Below are positions 41,575 to 52,200 of a DNA stretch of 64,000 nt, piece after piece. Source of the stretch: Phymatolithon calcareum (Eukaryota; Rhodophyta; Florideophyceae; Hapalidiales); contig OZ345374.1 of NCBI GenBank assembly GCA_977006965.1, forward strand, positions 682,001 to 746,000, written 5' to 3'. Numbering within the stretch: the first letter of the stretch is position 1; each line of letters begins with the position of its first letter. The notes under the pieces were generated by a model. It did no database searches. It was not told the DNA's origin and saw only the letters and a list, made by a program, of their open reading frames with translations. Position numbers and translations under genes: made by a program.

Positions 41575-42108
41575 TCATGCGGAGCGCATCGCAATTTGCC
41601 GAACGTTCTCTCGAGCGCAAACACTTCCACGTCCCCGAACGGATGATGTGTGGACGGCGTGCGGGGCGGGCGCGTCCGTCGGCCGCTGTTGTCGGAATTG
41701 CTTGAGCAGGTTAAAAGGGTTCATAATTTGAGGAAAAGGCGGTAATGGAGGCAGTTTCCAACCATATCCAAACTCCATCATCGTTCCCAATCCACCACCC
41801 GCAGCCACACCGCAGAAGGCGCCCGCCATTGCTCCAGCGTGCGCGAAAGGAGTCAGCGGCAAAGGCGCAATTACCGCGCCCATTCGAGAGCGGGTCACGG
41901 CTCCCATACCAACGGCCAGGCCGTATCCTGCGCCGGCAAAACAACCTGCGTAAATGCCGACGGCCCCCGCAGAGCGCTCTGAGTGGCCGCCCACGCGCAC
42001 CACTCCTGGCGGCAAGCCGTTCGTGGACTCGGCAGGCGCTTCCGTGGGAATGTCTGCCGGAACTTCTGTCGGCATGGGGCCTGGCATTGTTGCCCCGCCC
42101 ATTGTCAT
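41575..42108 (-). CDS. Glycine-zipper membrane protein, copy 2, 177 aa
   Basis: Paralogue of the gene at 31164. It has an extra N-terminal stretch with alternating Pro/Glu/Ala (PTEVPADIPTEAPAES), then the shared core GAVGIYAGCFAGAGYGLAVG, PLTPFAHAGAMAGAFCGVAAG and LPPLPPFP. The C-terminal parts diverge. The frame opens at a TTG; the first ATG is 42108. Function unknown; location beside the CXXC gene in both loci suggests a shared job. Confidence 0.82.
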   Translation of the reverse strand: MTMGGATMPGPMPTEVPADIPTEAPAESTNGLPPGVVRVGGHSERSAGAVGIYAGCFAGAGYGLAVGMGAVTRSRMGAVIAPLPLTPFAHAGAMAGAFCGVAAGGGLGTMMEFGYGWKLPPLPPFPQIMNPFNLLKQFRQQRPTDAPAPHAVHTSSVRGRGSVCARENVRQIAMRSA

Positions 42109-43659
42109 GGTGCTCAAGCTTGGATTTCAATGTGAGAACGGTCTATCGAGAAGAGCGTTTGTGATCTGTGCTGGACGAAGCGTGGTGGAGGTGCACCTTC
42201 GCAGCCACACGTGTTCGTCGTTCTTGGCCTTCATACGGGCTCTGTATCGCTAGCGTTGGTGCTACGAAAGACGGAGAAACTATTAGCCATACTTTGATAT
42301 TTTCTTTCTTTCCTTTTTGCGGAAAGATCGCTCACAGGGAAGGTGAATGCCTAAAGCTGTTTTGCAACAGCTTCTCATTATTCAGAAATTTGAGTATGTC
42401 TAAGGGTCTCTGAGGGCATAGCTCTTTTACGATTTTTACAACCACTCTACCACTAAACTTACGTCTGGAGACGGAACGCCCACCAGGTGCTCGGCAGTTT
42501 TCTTTGGAGCCAGAAATATCAGCTTTGCATGTTGGGTCGTACGACATTGAGTTTCCATACCTAAAGACGGCCACTATGGGGTTACAGTCTCCAATCAGCT
42601 GATGCAAGATCACCTCTGCCCGTCTATGCGATAGGGTAGCTCTCGCGGCAGTGTCGGAATGGCGACAGGTCCGGCTCGTAAAGACAGCCTGATGATTGAT
42701 CTTTCGATATTTTGAATATCATTGGTGGTTACATTCGCAATCGTGGTCTAGTCCTTACATTATGCGCTTGACTTTTCTGTTGCACGAGCCTTGCTTCAAT
42801 GAACGGGTCATTAGCTTCGTGAATTCATGGAGCTGTGCCCGTCCAAGAGCCGTCCTCCGATAATTATTATCAGAATTGGAATCAGTTTAGACCCCAGGTT
42901 ATAAATCCGTACGTTCCCAGCATGGCGGTACAGAACAAACAGAACTCAGCCTAGTTGGTTATGCCAACTGTAAACAGAGGTCGACCGGTCGTTACGTCAG
43001 AGTAAAACGTTCTTCTTGAAGTATTCGCCACCATGATGTCGAGTCTGACGTCAGTGATGCTTCCATATTGACTCGCAAGGTCGAAAAGAACCTGCAAAAC
43101 TGCAGCACGTGGTTCCCAAACAGCTCCATGGTTGCAGATCCTGCGCTCCACGGCGTAAAAAATTGAATGGCATTGAGGATGTCAGCAAGGTGGCGGTGCA
43201 GAACTATATTCAAGGGGAACTGCAAGCACTGACATCTCCATCGTATTTGTAAGGTCGCCTTTGGTGTGCCATCCTGAATTTTACCCAGACTGTAGCGGCA
43301 CGAGTGCGGCAGTGTTCTTCACTGCGAAGAATAAACGCAAGAATTGCATCTCGTTTACGGAGAACACAAGACTGGAAAATGTAGAGGCAGATTTGAGAGA
43401 ATCTGGACAAAGGAGACCAAGTCCATCCTTGACCGGACCGCGACACTTTCTGAAGACCATAAAATCATCAAAAAATACCCTTTTCGAAGAACACCCTTTG
43501 TCAGAGCAGCAAGGCCAGAGACGGTGCGGAGGTACAGCGATCTTCTCAGATTTGCCCACCTCAATCCTGCCATCACCTACCTCTTGAGATCATACTATGC
43601 GTGCAGACCACCGATGATGGCATGCACACCTCTACAAGATAACTACCACCGGTGACCCG
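42109..43659. other. Intergenic, nothing recognised
   Basis: Frames up to 108 codons occur around 43261-43655 on both strands and overlap each other, so none can be preferred. No repeat was identified. Confidence 0.4.
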
Positions 43660-44000
43660 CATGGATCGATACCCATTGTTATGTCTCGACGCCACAGTCG
43701 GTGGCAGCCGGAAAGCGACCACCCGCGATGACATTCGAGCGTTAATCGGCAATAACAAAGACTGTCTTGGAGCCGCAACCAGTGGCAGTCAAGGAGCGGC
43801 GGCGCGCGCGCGATTCCCATGCCGAGCCAAGTCGTTCGACACCGTCTCGAGGCGCAACCAGCGGCATTCGAGAAGCCGCTACGCGCAAAGACGCTCCCGC
43901 GACAACCTAAGTCGCCCGACAGCGCCTGGCCGCCACAACCGGTGGCCGCCTGGAAAAACCGTTAGGCGTATGACGACCGGGCCAAGAACGCCTTCCAGAA
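43660..44000. repeat. Degenerate GC-rich minisatellite, about 4 units
   Basis: Units of roughly 75-85 bases recur, each with a core like CGCAACCAGTGGC or CACAACCGGTGGC followed by an A-containing block and GCG-rich sequence. Cores lie near 43690, 43775, 43855 and 43935. GC content rises sharply compared with both sides. Confidence 0.5.
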
Positions 44001-45930
44001 GCTCTCCATGCGACCCTCTCAGCAGGTAGCGCTACGCGGCGCCGCGCTGCGACCGGCCGAGAATTTTTGCGTCATATTCACAGGCGCGCACACCCGCCAG
44101 CGGCTGAAAACGCGGCGCCACACAGCGCAGAGTCAAAAGAATGCACGACAGTCCCACTGGCGCGCACAGTCGCCAACAACTGCTCCAGAGTTCGAGCCTC
44201 GACGATCGAAATGCCTATATCAAGCAGGAAGCCGAAGAAACCTTGATCTCCAGCACACGCATCGCAAGCTTGCAGACGCACTCACACGGAGGCACGCACT
44301 TCGGAACGTGCCTGAACCGAGACGTGAACCGCGCGTAAGGCAGCGAACAGCGTAAGAAACTCTTTGGTACATCGGTTGTCCTTTTTCCACAAGGACTCGT
44401 GGATATCTGATTTCTCGGCGGAAGGTTGACAGGAGAGCTTTTCGAGTTGGCAGCCCACGTTTTTTTGTTGACCACCCACCCACCCTTCATAGTCTTTTGT
44501 AGTAGTAGTGAAGCTATCGCACGGCTACAACTACGGCAATCCGGTTCTCCGGCAAGCGGTGCTTGTCCGGGAGGAGGTTCCTAAGAGTTACTGGACGGTG
44601 TCCCGGAACTCTGGTAAGGAGAAGCGCGACATTGCTCGCCTTCTCTGGGGAGCTAGACCGTTGGACGCCGTGAAAGTAAAGTCGCCAAAATTTCGGTTTT
44701 TTGTTTTCGAATAAAACCGCAGATCTTCCTAAAGTCTGTCAAGGCAGGCAGTCTCCAAGCCTACCTCTCTATCACAATTGTATATGATGACAGTCGATGT
44801 ATCCCTGACGTACAAATAGATGACGATGCGACACTCAGTTTCCGGGAGCCGATCCCCCCCCCCCCCCCCCCGAGAATGCCGAACACCGCCGGGACCGAAT
44901 GCGAGTTCTGTGCCAACTGGTACCAGTAAAGATGAGGAGACGTCATCAAGCAAAAAGGTTTGCCTCAAGCCTGGTAAGACACAGAAGCGCCTTGAAGAGA
45001 CAGAAGAGTACTTTGGAAGAAATGAGGACATAAGGGAAGCAACGAAGGATATTGAATATCTCAAGATTTATGAAGACTTGCGACAAGCCCTTCAGAAAAC
45101 CTAGGAGGGATATTTCACGAAGAAGAGGAGTAGAGAAGAAATAATTAGGGTATGGGAAAAAGAGAAGAAGGAAAATCAATGAAGATTCCTATTGAAGGCA
45201 AGCTACAAGGGATCCTTTACATAAGAGAAAGAACGACAGGTTTAGTTGCCTAAGGTTGACATTCAACCGAGCACCCCTTTGGAGAAAATCAGTATTGGGT
45301 GCCTACTGTGGGATTACCGCGGTAATCGAACTAGTCGCCTTACAAAGTACTCTAGCGTCGTCAAAGATGAGTACTGATATTGAGTCTGAGTGCAAGAGAC
45401 TCACAGGAGCTCTTTTTGGGAGAGAATTACGAATCAAGAACGATTTGAGTAGCCATAGGACTTTAGCTTAGAGAGTATCGCAAGAGCTGCCCCGTTACTC
45501 CAAGGTGAGACTTTGGGAGCTCTCAAAATAAAATCATCAAATATCCCCCCCCTCCGAGGGGCTGCTGTAGCAGGAAGAGAGCAAGGTGTCCGCCAACCAA
45601 TGCGTAAACCGCTTAACTAGATAAGCAACCGTACTGGCTGGAGCAGTGCAGACGCTTCGTGACACATATGCGAGGATACTCTACGCGGATCAAGGAGCAG
45701 AGAATCGAGCACGAGGCCGAAAGTGGAGATTACCTGTAACACCGAACGAGAACTCGTATCAAGAGAAGACCTAAAACACTGAGCAAGATCTCGGTTTCAA
45801 AGTAAACGGCTTGCCGCCTCCGCAAAATCGTCTATAGTGACGATTTCAACACCATTGGTCGATATGGCCCTACACGAGTACCACGCAGCGTGCCGTGCGC
45901 GGTTACGATATGTTGATGGGTCAGCTGTCA
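44001..45930. other. Repeat-like region with an 18-C homopolymer
   Basis: Frames at 44508-44714, 44820-45104 and 45256-45471 look like decayed coding sequence (Lys/Glu-rich, EDIREATKDIEYLKIYEDL). A run of 18 C at 44854-44871 precedes CGAG, and a similar ATCCCCCCCCTCCGAG lies at 45543-45558. These could be a target-site duplication around a 0.67-kb insertion, since AAAATAAAATC lies just before the second. This is tentative. Confidence 0.35.
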
Positions 45931-45933
45931 AAT

Positions 45934-45968
45934 GAGCTCGATACACCCATCATGGGTGTATCGAGCTC
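45934..45968. repeat. Perfect 35-bp palindrome (17-bp arms, 1-bp centre)
   Basis: Arms starting GAGCTCGATACACCC and ending GGGTGTATCGAGCTC are exact reverse complements around one C. It lies just upstream of an R1-like 3' end. Confidence 0.92.
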
Positions 45969-45984
45969 GTTCCACAATTGAGAT

Positions 45985-46135
45985 AGGATTGTCTGATATC
46001 GTAAGTTTTTCCGTCCGCCTTTCTGGAGATGCGTTTTCGAGAGCTACACAAAGGTAGTTAGCAACTGAGGAAGCCTTGCCCATATATTCGGAGGTGTGTC
46101 GGGCTTTTAAATAAGCATGCCTTTAATAAACTCAA
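45985..46135 (+). mobile_element. R1-like 3' end, copy e
   Basis: Similar to 19080-19225 in copy b: TGAGATAGGA, TTTCCGTCCGCC, GCTACACAAAGGTAG, GAGGAAGCCTTGCCCATAT, then GGGCTTTTAAATAA. No duplication or poly(A) was seen, so the ends are approximate and the copy is probably older. Confidence 0.65.
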
Positions 46136-47447
46136 TTTCCGAGAGTCTTGGCTCACACTCGCCGCGTGTGTGAGCAAACAGGGTTCCAGATCCAATTATT
46201 TTGATACAGGTCCTGCATGAATTCCGTGGAAAACATATCTGCATGGGATACCCTGGTGGCATGATACCGAATGCGCATCATGGGGTATGCAGAATGATTA
46301 GGGCGGCTTGTGCTTAGGGCGGAGGAGAAGGAGGAGACTGCCAACGCTTTCGAGGAAAAACGCGCGATACCGATGTCGAGCACGTGTTCTGAAAAAAGGA
46401 AAAAGAAGGCAGTCTAAGCGCTGTGAGAATGGTGCCCAAAGGCTGCGTTGTTGACCGAAGTCCAAGAGCACAAGGCGAAGAGGAATGCTTTACCACCGGC
46501 ATTGCTCAGTGTTGAACTCTCGTGGGTCTTGCACGATGTCGCGAATGTGGTTCGGCTTCTTGAGGTAATGAACAGGGGAATGAGCCTTCTGCAATAAAGA
46601 AGGAAAGAAGTTGTACAGAGCAGTCTTTGATTGCTATCTGGTGAAGTGGTGCGCGTTGGTGGATAGGTGAGCGGTGCAGTCGCGTGATGTTAGACATGCA
46701 GACGTGCTCCCACAAAAAAAGGGTGCTTTCGAACGCCCCTCTACCGAAAAGTGATCACGCGTAGGACAGTGAGCCCAGAAAGGCGACTTTTGGTGCTCCC
46801 GCTGTCTGCCTGCTGAATGCGATATGCGCGACAACACAGGAGTGAACGGACATTGTTTGACAACTATAGTGGAAGAGCGCTACAGGTCACCGTCTATGTG
46901 TAATTACATCCCTGGACGCCGTGAACGCAATGTTGCCAAAGTCTTGCTTAATGTTTCGAAACTGCAGACCTTGCACAAGGTGTAGTAGGGCATGCAGTCT
47001 CCAAGCTTCCCTCACTATCCCACAATGCAGTCTTTACTTCAACCGCGACAGCGCTTGTTTCTACAAATTAAACCTGTATATACATGAAACGGAGGAAATG
47101 ATGTGTCGTAAACTATCAATGCCTACCACGTTTCCATCAGCAAAACGTCTTGGTATCATTACGCGCAATCGATTCCAATGAGCTCTTTGCACTCGCAAAT
47201 TTTCCCATGTGTTTGCAGAAGCGCTGTTAACTCTTAAAATAAAAATCTTCAATTCTTCTTCTTGTTCACATTAGACCGATAAGTTTTTCGAGGGCAAAAT
47301 CCTTGTTTCCTTGATCTGGATCTCGCCACCGGCTATCTTCGACGTCACCAATTGTGCCCTACAAATTCATGAAAAGAAAACATAGGCAAAACATATAGCA
47401 ACTACAAGGACGCCCAGCACGGAGTGTGTAACGCGCTAAGCCCTAGC
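46136..47447. other. Intergenic, nothing recognised
   Basis: A small hairpin (GCTCACAC/GTGTGAGC type) at about 46150-46176. No gene recognised. Confidence 0.4.
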
Positions 47448-48640
47448 TGTCAATGACTTCGTGTCCAGGCTACACGTAGTATTTCATGTCCTTCATATAG
47501 TGGGATTGCGTGTACTACTGTAGACCCTTTTCGGGGTCTGCATACAGCTTGGACCTGAGTCTCCCAACCTTACTTAAGTCGCTTTAGTCTTCCTCACTAG
47601 GAGGGAGATTGGAACCAAGGGAAGAAGTAAAGGACAGGGTCATCAAAGACCTTGTTTTTCATCCCGAACACTTTTCACGGTTTTTGACCGACATTTGCAA
47701 ATCAAAGTCGAACACCGTGCTTATGTTCTAACTTTTTTTCTTTTCGTGTTTTAATGTCCGGCATCGCGATGTGCGGACGAAGCAAGAAACCACCCGACTA
47801 CGCTCATCGTTTTCACGCACTCTCTACTGAGCAAAGTGCACAACCGGGAATAATGTCCCTTGTCTTTTGATTGTTTGAGTTACCCATTGAAATCGCACCG
47901 GCTCGAAAATTTTTTTTCTGCACTGGCTGGCTATTTGAATGCGATGGAAAAAGTCGAGCCCCCAGGTTGCGCTGAAGTATAAAGGCAGATCCCTGAGCTG
48001 CCCTACGGTGAGCTGAGAGCTTTCCCGGGGCGGGAGAGCGAGAAAACCAAGCGCAAGTCCATACTATCGACTTCGACATCAGATTCACTTGCGGCGAGTG
48101 CATTGGAAAAGTATCTTTTGAGTTTCCGCGGGATGCAGAGGAAGCTTTCAGTGTTCTACAATTGAGTTGGAGGCTATGAAGTGATCGAGCCCCAAGGTTG
48201 CACAGACGTGAAAAATGCAGATCCCTGAGCTGCCCTACGGTGAGCTGAGAGCTTTCCCGGGGCGGGAGAGCGAGAAGACGAAGTGCAATTCCATGCTATC
48301 GATTCTGAGAGTGTCTATTCTCGGTTTTGAGCTTTGGAAATCGAAACTGTTGATTGCGGAAGACGTTTGTGTTTTGTTCAGTTTGTTCTGGGCGATTAGA
48401 GAAAAGGTTGAATGTCATTGACTTCGTGTCCAGGCTACACGTAGTATTTCATGTCCTTCATATAGTGGGATTGCGTGTACTACTGTAGACCCTTTTCGGG
48501 GTCTGCATACAGCTTGGACCTGAGTCTCCCAACCTTACTTAAGTCGCTTTAGTCTTCCTCACTAGGAGGGAGATTGGAACCAAGGGAAGAAGTAAAGGAC
48601 AGGGTCATCAAAGACCTTGTTTTTCATCCCGAACACTTTT
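47448..48640. mobile_element. 1.2-kb element with 228-bp terminal direct repeats (TRIM-like)
   Basis: Positions 47448-47675 and 48413-48640 are direct repeats differing by one base seen. They begin TGTCA(A/T)TGACTTCG and end CGAACACTTTT. The interior (737 bases) has no coding capacity and contains a second direct repeat, 47954-48070 and 48185-48302, with a core of about 57 identical bases. Size and layout resemble a terminal-repeat retrotransposon in miniature. However, no 5-base flanking duplication, tRNA-primer site or terminal TG...CA could be established. Confidence 0.6.
47954..48302. repeat. Internal direct repeats B1/B2 (about 117 bp each)
   Basis: 47954-48070 and 48185-48302 share TCGAGCCCC, GGTTGC, AGATCCCTGAGCTGCCCTAC, TTTCCCGGGGCGGGAG and CTATCGA. 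GC-rich and able to fold. B1 carries GTATAAAGG, which B2 lacks. Possibly a duplicated structured RNA or promoter block. Confidence 0.7.
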
Positions 48641-49210
48641 AGCCTTCATTTTCTGTAATGCGTTAATCGCCGTGTGGCGATTAATAGTACTGTACGCATG
48701 TGTTCGAGTTTTCGATCTACACGTTCCGCAAGATGAGGCGCTCCGACCCGTGGTCGTGCGAGCGCCATTTACGTATACCATACTTTCTCACTACCCTGCG
48801 CCGGTTACAGTGCCGCGCTAATGTTAGAGTACTTTATGACATGTGCTCATCGAAGCTGCTAGATGATCTCTCGTCCGAGGGACGAGTCATCGCGCCGATG
48901 GGTTGCCTCGCTCCCTGAGCAAGCTGACTGCGCGCCCCACAGAGTAGACGTACTTAGGAGAGGCGCGGCTTGCAGGTAGAACAAAAAAGGCATCGCACTA
49001 GCGAGAGCAGCACAGCTCCCTTTGCGACATCGCCAATATTTTCCTTTCCAGACCCTCGGCTGGAAATCGTTTTTCTCTCACCGCTAGCGCTTCGATCGTG
49101 CTGACCCGCGAGGCGTCACAAGTGGTTTGATTTATTATTCGTATCGCAGGTGCTTGTTTATCATCCTGAACGACTGCTGCACTAAAATTAAGAAAACAGA
49201 CGAAAGCTAA
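48641..49210. other. Intergenic downstream of the Sel1-repeat gene
   Basis: A hairpin TTAATCGCC/GGCGATTAA lies at about 48664-48685, just outside the right terminal repeat. A 72-codon frame at 48700-48918 is not recognised. Confidence 0.45.
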
Positions 49211-52200
49211 CTAAATGCAAGCCTCTACACCTTCTTGATCAGAAGCCACGACTTCGGCCACACCATTTTCGAGCATCTTCACATAGCCAAGACAATCATC
49301 CAATTCTTCAAGTTCGACTCTCCACAACAAAACAGGCTCCGTTTCGCTGCTTCTCAACACAAAAAATCTTCTTACTTGATCTTGGAGAGTGTACAAAGGC
49401 TCGAGCTCCGTTTCTGGGGCTATAAGCTCGGATATCATGCTCTGCGACTCAGAGATGCGTTCGCCATTTCGAGCTTCAGGGTCTCCCCACATGTACAAAA
49501 CCGCAAGATTGTAGATGGCAATTGGATTCGAATCCACTTCAATAGCTTTCTTGTAAAGTCTCTCAGCCTCGACAGCATTTCGATTGACGCCCCTTCCAAG
49601 CTCGTAAGCAACCGCGAGATTATTCATTCCAGTGCTGCTTCCTCCTTCCACAGCTCCTTTCAGATACGACATGCCAGCTTCGTGTCCGGTAGTGCCACAC
49701 TTTAGAACACCCATGTTACACAGTGCGTCCTCGTTTCCCTCTTCTATGGCATCCGAATACTGTTCCTCCGCCGCCAATGCATTCGCTGACACACCAGTAG
49801 CTCCTTTGTGATATATTAGTCCTAAACGATTTTTGGACTCAAATCGGTCGCCATACAGTTTTTCGTATAGTGCCATGGCGTGTTTTGGATGTGCACCTAT
49901 GCCGAAAACTCGCTCATGTCCATCGACTTCATTCTTGCCCTCCTCAGATGCTGATGGTTTCACGAAAAGTCGATCAACCATTGGGCGAAGCATTTTCTCA
50001 TCTCCACACGCTACTTCTTCACAAAGTATCTCGATCATTGCGTTCTTGCGCTCTGCGTCGCGGCCCACAAAGCACCCTTTCTCGAGCAAGTAACCGACGT
50101 TCAATGCAAAACAACCGCCACGATCGAAGAAGCAACGGTCACCCGAGCGCTGTAAATATTTGGCTGCAATCTTCTGCTCTGCTGGATCCTTCGATTCGAG
50201 GAAACGACTATGGTGTGCGATGACAAGGTAAAAGAGAAGCGGAGAGTTTTGAATTCTCTCGCCCTCATACGCGATGAATGCTTCAATGGCTTGAATCGCT
50301 TCCTCAGACACCACATTATTTGCTCCATTTTTGTAAAACAGTGCCAACGCCCTTTTCTTCAATGCGTCCTCGGAGCTCGTTTGCTCGAAAATGCGCCCGA
50401 AATAATCCGATAGCATTGCAAGATCAATCTCGTCAACTCGTCTTTCGCGCTCCTTGGTATGGCTTCGATTCACAAGATTCTTGAATTGCGCATCCATTGC
50501 CGTCCCCAGGGCACCCAATTGTGTGTCACATACAGGGCTTCTCCTGATGACAAGACCAAAAGCAACTTCTAGTGCTTCTTTGTGGCCATGTTCCCCAATA
50601 CAGCGTCCAAATAGTTTTAGGGCATCATCCACACGGCCTTCTTCCATCGCTTGATGTCCATCCAAATACATAGTTCCCACCTGGAAATGTATATCCATGG
50701 CGGCATTCAGAGCGCCGATGAATTCAATAGAATTATGTTCGATAACTTCCGAATCGCTCACACCATATTTCTCTTCGACCAAGTTTCGTACCTCAAATTC
50801 GGCAATCTGGGGCATAAACGGTGACCACCCGGACCAATACCTTAATCCGTAGTCTTTTCCAAGCGTTGCTGGGGCAATATACTTCACAGGAGAACAAATA
50901 TCTGAATGATTTGCCTCTGTTCGAAGCAGTTCGTTTCTCGAAAACAGTCGACTCAATCGCCAATCCTTTCTGGCAGTAAGCCTCCCCATGACTGCATCTT
51001 TCCACCCTTGCCAGTCAAAAACCGGACACTCTGGACAGAAGATGACCGACATTGTTTCGGACTCTTGGTCACATGTGAACAAAATGTGGAGTTCCTGGGG
51101 ACCTGCAACTGGCTTAACTATGATACCATCTTCAAACTCGATTGTTTCGTTTCCATGACTTGAATCTGAGGAAGCCCACTCATCCTTTGTTCTTTCCATT
51201 TTCAAGGCTGGAAATCCAAGAATGAAGAGCATGATGAGAAACGGCGACTGGCGAATATCTTCTACTTTCCGCCCGACCTCTCCTCCGATCCGCCAGTGCA
51301 AATGTGCCTGAACTTCCCAAACAAGCCTCATGCAAAAACTTCGCCTTTCTCCTTCATACAAATTTGACAATTCCTCATCAAACAAAGCGATGGTTTCAGC
51401 TTTGGCGAATTCAGAGCAAAGTTGTTTGCTGCACAAGAATCTGATACCGACTGGTGCGATACTTGCATACCATCCCCCCGCTTCCGCGTCATTTTCAGCA
51501 ACCCATGATGCCAAAATACTTCTCACAGTCTCTGCCACAGATCCAATGAAACGAGGGATATCCTGCGATATGAACTCGAACATATTTGTGCCTGGATCCC
51601 CTACGCCTAGTCGTAGTCGCTTCATTTCAAGATCGTACTGCTTCTGAAACACCGATATTGTGAGCTCAGGCTCACCGACATGAGAATGCCCATTGTTTTC
51701 TTCCAGATACACGCCATGTCTATCTCCATACTCCAATGCAAGACAATTGTCCACATGAACGCTTGTCTGAAGCATTAGACAGTTGGGGTTGGTCTCCCAG
51801 AGGAGATAAGACAGCACCTCTTTTTGTACCGGTAGAGGCTGCAAGAATTCTTCTTGGTCTTCCCCAATGTCGTTACCAAGCTGGTACATGAGAGTATTTA
51901 GCCGTGCATTTTCGCGTCCCCAGTTCACAGTTTCACCATTTTCCCCAAACACCCAGTCGTCTTCGTTTCCAGAAGCGATAGCGATTTCCATGAGCGATGC
52001 AAAATAGAGCAGCTGCTGAGGCGTGACATTTTCAACAGCAGTCCGCTGTTCATCATAGAGCTTGTTTAAAGACGTCTTGTGCCAATCATCTTTGGCTGCG
52101 TCTCTGATAGTCGCCTCAAGATCGCTGAAGTATAGAGTCTCGTCAAATCTTCCGTTCATTTTGAAAGGAAGCATGCATCGCTCCGTGACCTTGAAAGGTG

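Noticed and set aside
44078-44281. Minus-strand 67-codon frame resembling a real protein (GFFGFLLDIGISIVEA)
   Set aside because: Short, with overlapping frames on both strands and no partner exon or family match.
47448-48640. Firm call of an LTR retrotransposon
   Set aside because: Terminal repeats are clear, but no flanking duplication, primer-binding site or protein was found, so only a TRIM-like label is given.
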